From Betaproteobacteria bacterium (GTDB lineage: Bacteria > Pseudomonadota > Gammaproteobacteria > Burkholderiales > SG8-41): a stretch of 10,245 nt of DNA. Location: assembly GCA_025353085.1 (NCBI GenBank), contig JANXRI010000033.1:1-10245 (forward strand), read 5' to 3'. The position numbers and the translations under genes are program-made. The notes beneath the pieces are model-generated. The model was not told where the DNA came from and ran no database searches. It saw only the letters and a program-made list of their open reading frames with translations. Every line of letters starts with the position of its first letter. The stretch's first letter is position 1. Shown in pieces: positions 1 to 6,739 of this stretch.

Positions 1-249
1 CTGCCGGAGCGCACGCTCATCGCAGACTTCGGCAAACAGTTGGGCGGCAAAACACGCATCGGCTTTAACCTCGGCATCTTATCGCGTCACGGCTTTATCG
101 AACGCCATCTGGGCGTCATCCGTGAAGGGCCGATGTTGGACTTGGCGCTCGATCATAGCGTGCTCGCGCCGCGCATACTCGACGGCGCGCTGGCGGAACT
201 GCTCACGACGCGCGCGGCGACGAAACCGCCGGACGCACAAGAGGCATAG
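1..249 (+). CDS. C-terminal fragment of a Wadjet accessory subunit candidate (JetB/MukE-like)
   Basis: The reading frame is open from the first base to a TAG at 247-249, giving 82 residues of a gene that begins outside the window. The fragment has a helix, then GGKTRIGFNLGILSRHGFIE, which reads like a recognition helix. A short strand-turn-strand (VIREGPMLDLALD) resembles a wing, and a final helix and a charged, Ala-rich tail follow. That layout suits a winged-helix subunit such as MukE or JetB (DUF4194), and jetB normally sits just before jetC. Only 5 bp separate its stop from the SMC gene, so co-transcription is likely. I do not recognise a diagnostic motif, so the JetB identity rests on gene order and the winged-helix impression. 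It could equally be another accessory (JetA-like) subunit. That a coding frame ends here is well supported; the function is tentative. Confidence 0.6.
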   Translation: MPERTLIADFGKQLGGKTRIGFNLGILSRHGFIERHLGVIREGPMLDLALDHSVLAPRILDGALAELLTTRAATKPPDAQEA

Positions 250-254
250 CGTCG

Positions 255-3062
255 GTGTTTCATCTGAAAAGCATTGAGCTCGTCCATTGGGACTACTGGC
301 AGCGTTTTCGGCAGACGCTCGACGCCAATATCGTCGCCATCGTCGGCCCCAACGGTTCGGGCAAAACCACCCTGCTCGACGCGCTGCGCACGTTGTTTGC
401 GCTGCAATGCGCGGGCAAGCGCGACTACAAACGCTATGTGCGTCATTCGGGTGAGCCTTATGCGTGGCTGCGCGCGGTGGTCGATAACCGCCGCCTCGGT
501 GGCGCGCGGCATCCGTTTTTCCCGCTGTTGGAGGACGAAGTGACGCTGGTGTGCCGCATCCGCAAGCAAGGCGGCGACTGGCAGCGCCAATATCTGATCG
601 CGCCGGGCGATGCGCCGATCGATGAAGCGATGGAGCGCTCGCCCGATTGGCTGGGCGTGCGCGATTACGAACGGCGGCTGGCGAGCGGCGGCTTGAGCGC
701 CGCCATCGCGCAGGTGCTGGCACTCGAACAAGGCGAGACCGACCGCTTGTGCGAATACACGCCGAAAGAGTTGCTCAATCTGGTGTTTCATGTGTTCGGC
801 GACAAGCGCGTGCTCGACGACTATCTGCAAGCGCGCGCCGACCAGCGCGACGGCGAAACCGAACTCGACAAGCTCGATGGCGATCTTTCGCGGACGGTTA
901 ACGAGCACGAAGCCTTCATCCAGCGCGCCAATCGTTATCAGGAATGGCGCGGTTTGAAAAACGACGAAACACTGCTCGAAACCGAGATACGTCCGCGGGT
1001 CGAACTCGCCGAGTTGCGACTGTCGATCCGCGGCGCGGAAAGCCGGCTGGAAGGTTCTCGGCGCCAGGCGGAGGAGCAGCAGAAGCAAATCGAGCATGCA
1101 GAGCGGCGGCTCGCCCGCAATACGGACGCACTGGCAGCGTCCGCGACGCAACAGGAAATTTCCGCCGCCGCGCGCGCAACGGCTACCGCTGCGCACTATG
1201 CAGCGCTGACCCGCCTCACCGAAACCAGAAGCATGCTGAATGAACGCAGCCGCCTGCGCGAACAAGCGCTCGCCGCCAGCGAGGATAGCGCGCAGGCTGC
1301 ATCACGACTGGAACAATCCCGGCCCCGGCTGGCGGAAGTCAAAGCCAAAATCGCCGGTCGCGCGCAACGCAATACCGAATTCAGCGCGCGTCTCGCCGCC
1401 TTGCGTAGCGGCAAGCCCGCGCTCGAACCGTATGTCTCGCAGTTCCGCAGCGCGCTCGACGAAGCAGGCATTCAACATCTTTTGTTAACCGAAATCGTCG
1501 AGGTAACCGATGCGGGATGGCAAGCCGCCGTTGAAGCTCTGCTGGCGCCGTACCAACATCTGGTGCTGCTTAAACGGTCACGCGACCGCGAAGCTGCGTG
1601 GCGCATCGGCGAGCGTTTGCAGTACCGCAGTTTTGTGACGCCTGATCTTGAAATGTCACCCGCAGCCGTGCCGGGCAGCGTGCTGGAAATCGCGCGTTTC
1701 ACCGGTGAGGCGCCGGCGTGGCTGACGGCTTGGTTGAATCGTGTGCAACGCGTCGAAGACGCCGCCGCCGGTGCCAGACGCGAAGCAAGGGAGGATTGGA
1801 TTACCCCCGCCGGTTACCATCGTGAGCGCCGCGGGGCGCGGCACAGCGGCGTGCCGGCGCGGGATTTTCGCTTTGGCGAGGCCGCACGCCGCACGCAACT
1901 GAAAGCGCTGGAAGATGATTGCGCACAACTGCGCGTAGAACTCGATCAACTTGCCGCTGAGGAAACAACGCTGCTCGCCGGCATCAGCCGCGATCAGGCG
2001 GTAGTTTTGGGGGTCAACGCCGCCGCGATGCTGGCGAGCCGCGCCGAGGAGTTCGCCGATGCCGAAGCGCGGCTGGCAACCGAACTATCGGCTAAACAAA
2101 GCGCCGAGTCGGCGCAAAACACGGCGATCGAAGAGGAGGGCCGGCTGCGCGGCGAACTCGGGCGGCTGAGCGCGGAACGGCAGCAAATCGAGGGCGCTGT
2201 CGAGCAGGCCAAAACTGCGCTGACGACGGCGCAACAGCAGATCCACACTCAGGCCGACGACCAACAAAAGCGCAATGAGCGTGAAATGCAATTGGGTTCC
2301 GGCATGCCAGCCGCGTGGTTTGACGAGCAAGCGGTTGAAAAACTGCTGGCAGAACATGGTTCACTGCAAAACGTGGCGGCCCGTATCGCACAGATTCAAC
2401 GTCAACTCGAACAGGGCCAATGGGAAACCGACGAAACGGTAATCGCGCGCCGCGACAAGCTCGCGGAGGATGTGCAAGCCAAGCGCGAACGCGCGGACAC
2501 CAGTCGCTTGCAATGCGAGCGCGCAAAAAAAATCACCGAAGTCGCGCGCGGCGAATATCTCAATGTGCTGCGTGCCACGGTACGCGCCTATGGCAAGCAC
2601 CTGCGGGAGCTGGGTCTGAAGGCCGGTATCGAAGTCGAATGGGAAATGCCGCTTCTGGAGAATGACGATATCGCGCTGGCGCAAGCCGGCTTGCTGATCA
2701 AATTCAACTTCGACCAGAAAGGCATGATCGGCATGAACGATGGCGAGGCGTCCGGCGGCCAGCAGGTAATGAAATCCTTGATTCTGTTGATAGCGCTGAC
2801 GATGGAAGCCGACCGCCCCGGCGGATTTGTATTCATCGACGAACCGTTCGCGCATCTGGACGTGATGAATATCGACCGCGTAGCAGCGTTTTTGCGCGCG
2901 ACCCAGGCGCAATATCTGATTACCACACCGAGCACTCACAACATCAATGTGTTCAGCCCGGTGCAACTGACGCTGGTCACGCAGAAAAAGCGCCCCGGTG
3001 AACGATGGGCGCCCCCGGTGGCGATGTTGCGCAGAGATGAAGTCGCCGCCAATGCAAGTTGA
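255..3062 (+). CDS. jetC: JetC-like SMC/MukB-family ATPase (Wadjet system)
   Basis: A 935-residue SMC-type protein: a head ATPase split between the two ends, with coiled-coil arms and a central hinge. Visible motifs are Walker A GPNGSGKT (31-38), Q-loop ALEQGETDRL (Q159), ABC signature SGGQQ (833-837), Walker B FVFIDEP (D862, E863), D-loop HLD (867-869) and H-loop STHN (H895). Residues about 200-388 and 548-780 are rich in Glu, Arg, Gln and Ala and read as coiled coil. Residues about 390-545 (around GWQAAVEALLAPYQHLVLL) look like a hinge. In Wadjet complexes JetC dimers use ATP to extrude DNA loops with JetA and JetB. The start is GTG, with AAGAGG at 239-244, and lies 5 bp after the upstream stop. 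At 935 residues it is much shorter than MukB (about 1,490) and, from memory, shorter than most JetC. A generic RecN/SbcC-like ATPase is less likely because of the JetD-like neighbour. Confidence 0.82.
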   Translation: MFHLKSIELVHWDYWQRFRQTLDANIVAIVGPNGSGKTTLLDALRTLFALQCAGKRDYKRYVRHSGEPYAWLRAVVDNRRLGGARHPFFPLLEDEVTLVCRIRKQGGDWQRQYLIAPGDAPIDEAMERSPDWLGVRDYERRLASGGLSAAIAQVLALEQGETDRLCEYTPKELLNLVFHVFGDKRVLDDYLQARADQRDGETELDKLDGDLSRTVNEHEAFIQRANRYQEWRGLKNDETLLETEIRPRVELAELRLSIRGAESRLEGSRRQAEEQQKQIEHAERRLARNTDALAASATQQEISAAARATATAAHYAALTRLTETRSMLNERSRLREQALAASEDSAQAASRLEQSRPRLAEVKAKIAGRAQRNTEFSARLAALRSGKPALEPYVSQFRSALDEAGIQHLLLTEIVEVTDAGWQAAVEALLAPYQHLVLLKRSRDREAAWRIGERLQYRSFVTPDLEMSPAAVPGSVLEIARFTGEAPAWLTAWLNRVQRVEDAAAGARREAREDWITPAGYHRERRGARHSGVPARDFRFGEAARRTQLKALEDDCAQLRVELDQLAAEETTLLAGISRDQAVVLGVNAAAMLASRAEEFADAEARLATELSAKQSAESAQNTAIEEEGRLRGELGRLSAERQQIEGAVEQAKTALTTAQQQIHTQADDQQKRNEREMQLGSGMPAAWFDEQAVEKLLAEHGSLQNVAARIAQIQRQLEQGQWETDETVIARRDKLAEDVQAKRERADTSRLQCERAKKITEVARGEYLNVLRATVRAYGKHLRELGLKAGIEVEWEMPLLENDDIALAQAGLLIKFNFDQKGMIGMNDGEASGGQQVMKSLILLIALTMEADRPGGFVFIDEPFAHLDVMNIDRVAAFLRATQAQYLITTPSTHNINVFSPVQLTLVTQKKRPGERWAPPVAMLRRDEVAANAS

Positions 3063-4263
3063 GAACTGGCCGGCGCCAGGCACGGACGGCATAAGTGTCC
3101 GTGCGCTCGATGTAGGCGCTACTACCACGTTACGTGGACGGCGCCTGCGGCGCGCCATGACCGCCGACATTCGTGCGATAGCAACGTGGCCGGCGCCATG
3201 GCGCGATCTTCTGCTACGGTGGCTGGATGGCGCCTCCAGGCGCCGCTGGAACACGTTGATCAGTCAAGCGGGCAACGCAGGCTTTAGCATTGCGCACGAT
3301 CTGCTCGATGCACTGCTGCGCGCGGGCCTGGTTGAAACCGATGAGGCACGCGAACGCGGCCGTTGGAAAATTCAGCAGGTCACCTTCATCGAACGCGCTG
3401 CGCTGCGCAGCGCGTTGGGTTTGCCCGACACCGAAGCCCTGCGCGCCCGGATCGCACGCGAAATTGCCATGCCACCGCAAGACGGACGACTGATGCCGCT
3501 ATGGGCAGAACTCGCAGATTACCCGCCCGTCCGCGGACTGGAGCGCTGCGCGCTATTGCGTAAAATTGATGCATGGATTGCTGATAATCGTTTTGGCACG
3601 CGGCGTGACTTCGCCTTGTTCGCGCGCGGCGCCACCAAAGCAGTAACTGGCTCGGAGTGGAAATGGCTTGAAACCCTGCCGGATTTCGGCGAGTTCGGTA
3701 TTGAACGGCATACCCCGGCGTTGTGGCTGCGCGCACCGCTTATGCTGCGCTTCGGCGACAGAAAAATCGATCTCTCGGCGATACCCGACCTGATCGGTAT
3801 TTCACCAGAGACCTTAAAGCGGCTCGACGGCGTGGACGGCGATATTGGTTGCTGGCGCATTATCGAAAACCGTACCAGCTTTGAGCGCGCGGCGCGTCAA
3901 CACGGTCACATCGATGGCGTGGTCTGGATTCCCGGCTTCGCACCAGGCTGGTGGAAAGAGTCCATGCGGCGAATTCTTCAGTGCAAAGCCGCGCCCGCCG
4001 AGATCGCATGCGATCCCGATCCTGCCGGCATCAACATCGCTCTGGACGCGGGCGAGGTGTGGCAATCATGCGGTCTCGCGTGGTCGCCGTGGAAAATGGA
4101 TGTGCGCGAACTGATGCAGTTGGAGGCCCGCTCGCCGCTATCGAGCCATGATAAAGTCCTCCTCGAACAAATAACGACGCACGTCCTGCCTGCCGCGCTG
4201 CGCGAGATCGCGAACTGGATGCGAGCACACGGCGAAAAAGGCGAGCAGGAAGGCTATTTGTAG
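3052..4263 (+). CDS. jetD: JetD-like Toprim-fold nuclease subunit (DUF2220/DUF2399 type)
   Basis: 403 residues from the ATG at 3052. The C-terminal half carries a Toprim-like pattern: WRIIENRTSFE (E272), a linking segment VVWIPGFAPGWW, then IACDPDPAGINIA (D321, D323, G326). This E...DxDxxG set marks the JetD nuclease of Wadjet systems, which cuts DNA handled by the JetABC motor. The middle has the SKW.WLE..DF.EFGIE.HTP-like stretch (KWLETLPDFGEFGIERHTP) typical of the family. Residues about 65-120 resemble a winged helix. The start is not certain. ATG 3052 overlaps the jetC stop by 11 bp and fits translational coupling; GTG 2998 and ATG 3037 are also in frame; ATG 3157 would give 368 residues. 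No strong Shine-Dalgarno decides. Residues 10-49 look foreign and are bounded by a 12-bp direct repeat (see that entry). All catalytic positions are intact, so the protein looks functional. Confidence 0.8.
   Translation: MQVENWPAPGTDGISVRALDVGATTTLRGRRLRRAMTADIRAIATWPAPWRDLLLRWLDGASRRRWNTLISQAGNAGFSIAHDLLDALLRAGLVETDEARERGRWKIQQVTFIERAALRSALGLPDTEALRARIAREIAMPPQDGRLMPLWAELADYPPVRGLERCALLRKIDAWIADNRFGTRRDFALFARGATKAVTGSEWKWLETLPDFGEFGIERHTPALWLRAPLMLRFGDRKIDLSAIPDLIGISPETLKRLDGVDGDIGCWRIIENRTSFERAARQHGHIDGVVWIPGFAPGWWKESMRRILQCKAAPAEIACDPDPAGINIALDAGEVWQSCGLAWSPWKMDVRELMQLEARSPLSSHDKVLLEQITTHVLPAALREIANWMRAHGEKGEQEGYL
3080..3104. repeat. 8-bp inverted repeat (hairpin) just after the jetC stop
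   Basis: GCACGGAC (3080-3087) and GTCCGTGC (3097-3104) are perfect complements around a 9-nt loop. The hairpin begins 18 nt after the jetC stop codon. No T-tract follows, so it is not a standard intrinsic terminator. It could affect jetC mRNA decay or translation of jetD, or be part of the suspected inserted element. Confidence 0.5.
3125..3137. repeat. 13-nt dyad (CCACGT-T-ACGTGG)
   Basis: A perfect 6-bp dyad around a single central T, lying between the two WPAP repeats and 20 bases before the alternative jetD ATG at 3157. It could be a protein-binding palindrome or a remnant of the inserted element. No binding factor can be named. Confidence 0.35.
3229..3244. repeat. 7-bp inverted repeat inside jetD
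   Basis: GGCGCCTCCAGGCGCC has perfect 7-bp arms (GGCGCCT and AGGCGCC) around two bases. It lies in coding sequence for DGASRR, shortly after the second direct repeat. It may simply reflect GC-rich codons, but it adds to the unusual density of dyads at 3060-3250. Confidence 0.3.
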
Positions 4264-4324
4264 CTGGCAACAAGTATCGCTGCGCCCATGCCCAATCACA
4301 ACTTTTCGTTTTAATGGATCTTCA

Positions 4325-6115
4325 ATGTCGAAGCTGATCGAAGTCAAAGTCCCCGACATCGGGGATTTTAAAAACATTCCGATCATCGAAATACTGGTCA
4401 AGCCGGGTGACAGTGTGCAGCCGGAAGATCCGCTGCTGGCGCTCGAATCGGATAAGGCGACGATGGAAGTGCCATCGCCGGTCGCCGGCATCGTCAAGGA
4501 CATCAAGGTCAAAGTCGGCGACAAGGTGTCGCAAGGCACGCTCGTGCTCACGCTCGACGCAGCCGTCGCGCCTGCATCGGTGGCTGCCACCGCCGCACCC
4601 AAGCCGTCATCGCCACCGCCGGCGGCGCCGACTGCTGCGCTTGATGTAGCAGTGGCGCCCGCTATTACTTTCTCAGGTTTGGTGAATCTCGAATGCGACC
4701 TGTTGGTACTTGGCGCCGGACCCGGCGGTTATTCCGCGGCCTTTCGTGCCGCCGATCTCGGCTTGCAAACTGTGATCGTTGAGCGTTACGCGGCATTGGG
4801 CGGTGTTTGCCTCAACGTCGGCTGCATTCCGTCTAAAGCGTTACTGCATGTTGCTGCGGTGATGGACGAGGCCGCGCATTTCGCCGATCTTGGTGTGACC
4901 TTCGGCAAGCCGGCGGTCGATCTCGCAAAATTGCGCGCACACAAGAACAAAGTCGTGAGTAAGCTCACCGGCGGACTCGCTGCAATGGCGAAGGCGCGCA
5001 AGGTCAACGTGGTGCGTGGCTACGGCAATTTTCTCGATGCGCACCACGTTGAGGTTGACGCGACGCAAGGAGATGGTCAGGACAAGACCGGCAACAAAAC
5101 CGTCATCCGATTTAAGCAGGCAATTATCGCAACCGGCTCGGTGCCGGTCAGATTGCCGTTCGTGCCTGAGGATCCACGCATTGTGGATTCGACAGGCGCA
5201 CTGACGCTGCCGGCCGTTCCCAAGCGCATGTTGGTGATCGGCGGCGGCATCATCGGGCTCGAGATGGCCACCGTTTACTCGACGCTCGGCAGCCGCATCG
5301 AAGTCGTCGAGATGCTCGATGACCTGATGCAGGGCGCCGACCGCGATCTCGTGAACGTCTGGCGCAAGTTTAATGCCACGCGTTTCGACAAAGTCATGCT
5401 CAAGACCAAAACCGTCGCGGTCGAAGCGACGGCCAAAGGCATCCAGGTGAAATTCGAGGGCGAACAGGCCCCCGCCGAGCCGCAACTTTACGACCTCGTG
5501 TTGCTCGGCGTGGGGCGCAGTCCCAACGGCAACAAGATAAGCGCCGGCAAAGCCGGCATCGCAGTCGACCAGCGCGGCTATATCGCCGTCGACAAGCAGA
5601 TGCGAACTAACGTTGCCAACATCTTTGCGATCGGCGATGTCGTTGGCCAGCCCATGCTCGCACATAAGGCCGTACACGAAGGCCATGTTGCAGCGGAAGT
5701 GGCGGCGGGACAAAAATCGTTTTTTGATGCGCGCGTGATTCCGTCAGTTGCATATACGGATCCCGAAATCGCGTGGGTAGGGCTTACCGAAGACGACGCA
5801 AAAAAACAAGGTGTCAAAATCGGCATCGGCAAATTTCCGTGGGCGGCGAGCGGACGCGCGATCGCCAATGGCCGCGACGAAGGATTCACGAAGCTGATAT
5901 TCGATCATGCAACGCATCGCATTCTTGGCGGCGGCATCGTCGGCACGCACGCCGGCGATCTGATCGGCGAACTCGCGTTGGCGGTAGAGATGGGCGCGGA
6001 CGCTGTCGACATCGGCAAGACCATTCATCCGCATCCGACGCTCGGCGAATCGATGGGCATGGCGGCCGAAGTGTATGAAGGCGTTTGCACCGATCTGATG
6101 CCAGCAAAAAAATAA
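4325..6115 (+). CDS. lpdA: Dihydrolipoyl dehydrogenase (E3) with N-terminal lipoyl domain
   Basis: 596 residues. It is the E3 component of 2-oxoacid dehydrogenase complexes, reoxidising dihydrolipoyl groups with FAD and NAD+ in the cytoplasm. Residues 1-78 form a lipoyl domain with the lipoylation site ESDKA (K44). A flexible Ala/Pro linker covers about 80-118. The flavoprotein follows: FAD-binding GAGPGG (130-135), redox disulfide GGVCLNVGC (C162, C167), NAD-binding GGGIIG (306-311), the second FAD motif IFAIGDV, and the catalytic HPHPTLGE dyad (H570, E575). The built-in lipoyl domain is typical of the pyruvate dehydrogenase E3 of many beta- and some gammaproteobacteria and makes it about 120 residues longer than the usual 475. 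All key residues are present. The ATG at 4325 has only a weak GGA upstream. It lies 61 bp after jetD with no visible terminator. Partner E1 and E2 genes are not in the window; aceE and aceF commonly precede this type of lpdA. Confidence 0.96.
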   Translation: MSKLIEVKVPDIGDFKNIPIIEILVKPGDSVQPEDPLLALESDKATMEVPSPVAGIVKDIKVKVGDKVSQGTLVLTLDAAVAPASVAATAAPKPSSPPPAAPTAALDVAVAPAITFSGLVNLECDLLVLGAGPGGYSAAFRAADLGLQTVIVERYAALGGVCLNVGCIPSKALLHVAAVMDEAAHFADLGVTFGKPAVDLAKLRAHKNKVVSKLTGGLAAMAKARKVNVVRGYGNFLDAHHVEVDATQGDGQDKTGNKTVIRFKQAIIATGSVPVRLPFVPEDPRIVDSTGALTLPAVPKRMLVIGGGIIGLEMATVYSTLGSRIEVVEMLDDLMQGADRDLVNVWRKFNATRFDKVMLKTKTVAVEATAKGIQVKFEGEQAPAEPQLYDLVLLGVGRSPNGNKISAGKAGIAVDQRGYIAVDKQMRTNVANIFAIGDVVGQPMLAHKAVHEGHVAAEVAAGQKSFFDARVIPSVAYTDPEIAWVGLTEDDAKKQGVKIGIGKFPWAASGRAIANGRDEGFTKLIFDHATHRILGGGIVGTHAGDLIGELALAVEMGADAVDIGKTIHPHPTLGESMGMAAEVYEGVCTDLMPAKK

Positions 6116-6193
6116 CCGGTACCAATTTTGAATCGGCGGGGTTGTTGCACCCTCGTTACAATGAGACACAACCGTTAACTGCGTGGCCATAGT

Positions 6194-6208
6194 GTTCGAG
6201 GATCGAAC
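6194..6208. repeat. 6-bp hairpin between lpdA and the next gene
   Basis: GTTCGA (6194-6199) and TCGAAC (6203-6208) can form a 6-bp stem with a 3-nt loop, 78 bp after the lpdA stop. There is no T-run behind it, so it is at best a weak or factor-assisted terminator. The remainder of 6116-6279 shows nothing I can assign. Confidence 0.3.
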
Positions 6209-6279
6209 TGCGTAACTGATGGTGCGTGGATTGAAGTCACCGCATTCAGCCCCGGACTCACTTATGAGTTCAGGCGATC

Positions 6280-6285
6280 AAGGAG
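6280..6285 (+). promoter_or_regulatory. Strong Shine-Dalgarno AAGGAG
   Basis: AAGGAG ends 7 nt before the ATG at 6293. This near-perfect ribosome binding site marks that ATG as the original start of the frameshifted small exported protein, even though its frame now closes after ten codons. Confidence 0.8.
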
Positions 6286-6292
6286 ATCAATC

Positions 6293-6537
6293 ATGAAACG
6301 ATTTTGGGAATCGTCGCAATAACGGGTTCGCTTCTCGCCGCACCGGCGTTCGCCGGCGTTGATGTGTTCGTTCAGTTCGGCTCACCGCCAGTCGCAATGG
6401 CTCCGGCCCCGGTATACTTGACACCGGTTGCGTATTATCGCGATGGCCCGCGTTGGTATAACCGGCCCGCGTTGAGGCTGCCGAATTTGCTCCCAAACGG
6501 CCGTCCACGGGCGCATAATCGGAATACCCTCCGCTAA
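6293..6537 (+). pseudogene. Frameshifted small exported protein (signal peptide, Pro/Tyr-rich)
   Basis: From ATG 6293 the frame reads MKRFWESSQ and stops at TAA 6320-6322. Adding one T to the TTTT run at 6302-6305 joins MKRF to the frame continuing from 6304. The repaired 81-residue protein starts MKRFLGIVAITGSLL, then AAPAFAG, a textbook Sec signal peptide with cleavage after AFA. The mature part begins VDVFVQFGSPP and is rich in Pro, Val and Tyr (APAPVYLTPVAYY). That style resembles small periplasmic or surface proteins of unknown function common in betaproteobacteria. The strong Shine-Dalgarno and perfect signal peptide say the gene was real. Either it is a recent one-base deletion, a sequencing error in a homopolymer, or a slippery site. 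The C-terminal part (after about residue 55) lacks the His-rich end I would expect, so further decay is possible. Confidence 0.7.
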
Positions 6538-6549
6538 CAGGACAAGCCA

Positions 6550-6714
6550 TTGGCCAAACCTAACTACCAATTTGAAAAACGCCAGAAAGAGCTGGCGAAG
6601 AAAAAGAAGAAAGAGGAAAAACGCCTGCGCAAGCTCGGTGACAACCCGGCCGAGCCAGAAACCGCTACGGATGCGCCTGCCGCCCAGCCACCGGCCGGGG
6701 GCGAGACCCCGTAG
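6550..6714 (+). CDS. Small lysine-rich conserved protein (54 aa)
   Basis: A 54-residue frame from a TTG at 6550 to a TAG at 6712-6714. It begins AKPNYQFEKRQKELAKKKKK after the initiator, continues EEKRLRKLG, and ends in a Pro/Ala/Glu-rich tail (PAEPETATDAPAAQPPAGG). The N-terminal part matches a small protein family I remember as widespread in beta- and gammaproteobacteria, with no known function. Its highly charged helix suggests nucleic acid or ribosome contact, which is inference. AGGA at 6539-6542 lies 7 nt upstream of TTG and supports this start. There is no in-frame ATG or GTG. It starts 12 bp after the frameshifted exported gene and may share its transcript. Confidence 0.75.
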   Translation: MAKPNYQFEKRQKELAKKKKKEEKRLRKLGDNPAEPETATDAPAAQPPAGGETP

Positions 6715-6739
6715 TCGCGCGCACTAAAAGCGTTACCTT

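Larger units (their letters stand above)
3067..3198 (+). repeat. 12-bp direct repeat flanking a possible 108-bp in-frame insertion in jetD
   Basis: TGGCCGGCGCCA occurs at 3067-3078 and again at 3187-3198, exactly 120 bp (40 codons) apart, both copies in the jetD frame and both encoding WPAP. Removing one copy plus the 108 bp between them gives a smooth N-terminus, MQVENWPAPWRDLLLRWL. The 40 extra residues (GTDGISVRALDVGATTT and onward) look unlike the rest of the protein. This pattern is what a small insertion with target duplication, or a tandem-type duplication, would leave. Clear terminal inverted repeats are not visible, so the mobile-element reading is a hypothesis. Confidence 0.35.

Noticed and set aside
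153..1265. 370-aa open frame on the minus strand opposite the SMC gene
   Set aside because: It overlaps the conserved Walker A and Q-loop region of the jetC frame. The long antisense frame follows from GC-rich codon bias; its own sequence shows no recognisable domain.
3079..3186. The 108-bp segment between direct repeats as a defined MITE
   Set aside because: No convincing terminal inverted repeats were found by eye and no second copy is in this window, so it is reported only as a possible insertion.
2361..3254. 297-aa minus-strand open frame spanning the jetC end and jetD start
   Set aside because: It is antisense to the jetC signature and Walker B motifs; the product has no domain and its composition mirrors the coding strand.
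4841..5713. 290-aa minus-strand open frame inside lpdA
   Set aside because: It is a shadow of lpdA, which is identified without doubt by lipoyl, CxxxxC and FAD/NAD motifs.
6194..6208. GTTCGA-GGA-TCGAAC as the lpdA transcription terminator or a tRNA arm
   Set aside because: There is no T-run, the stem is only six base pairs, and nothing around it folds as a tRNA.
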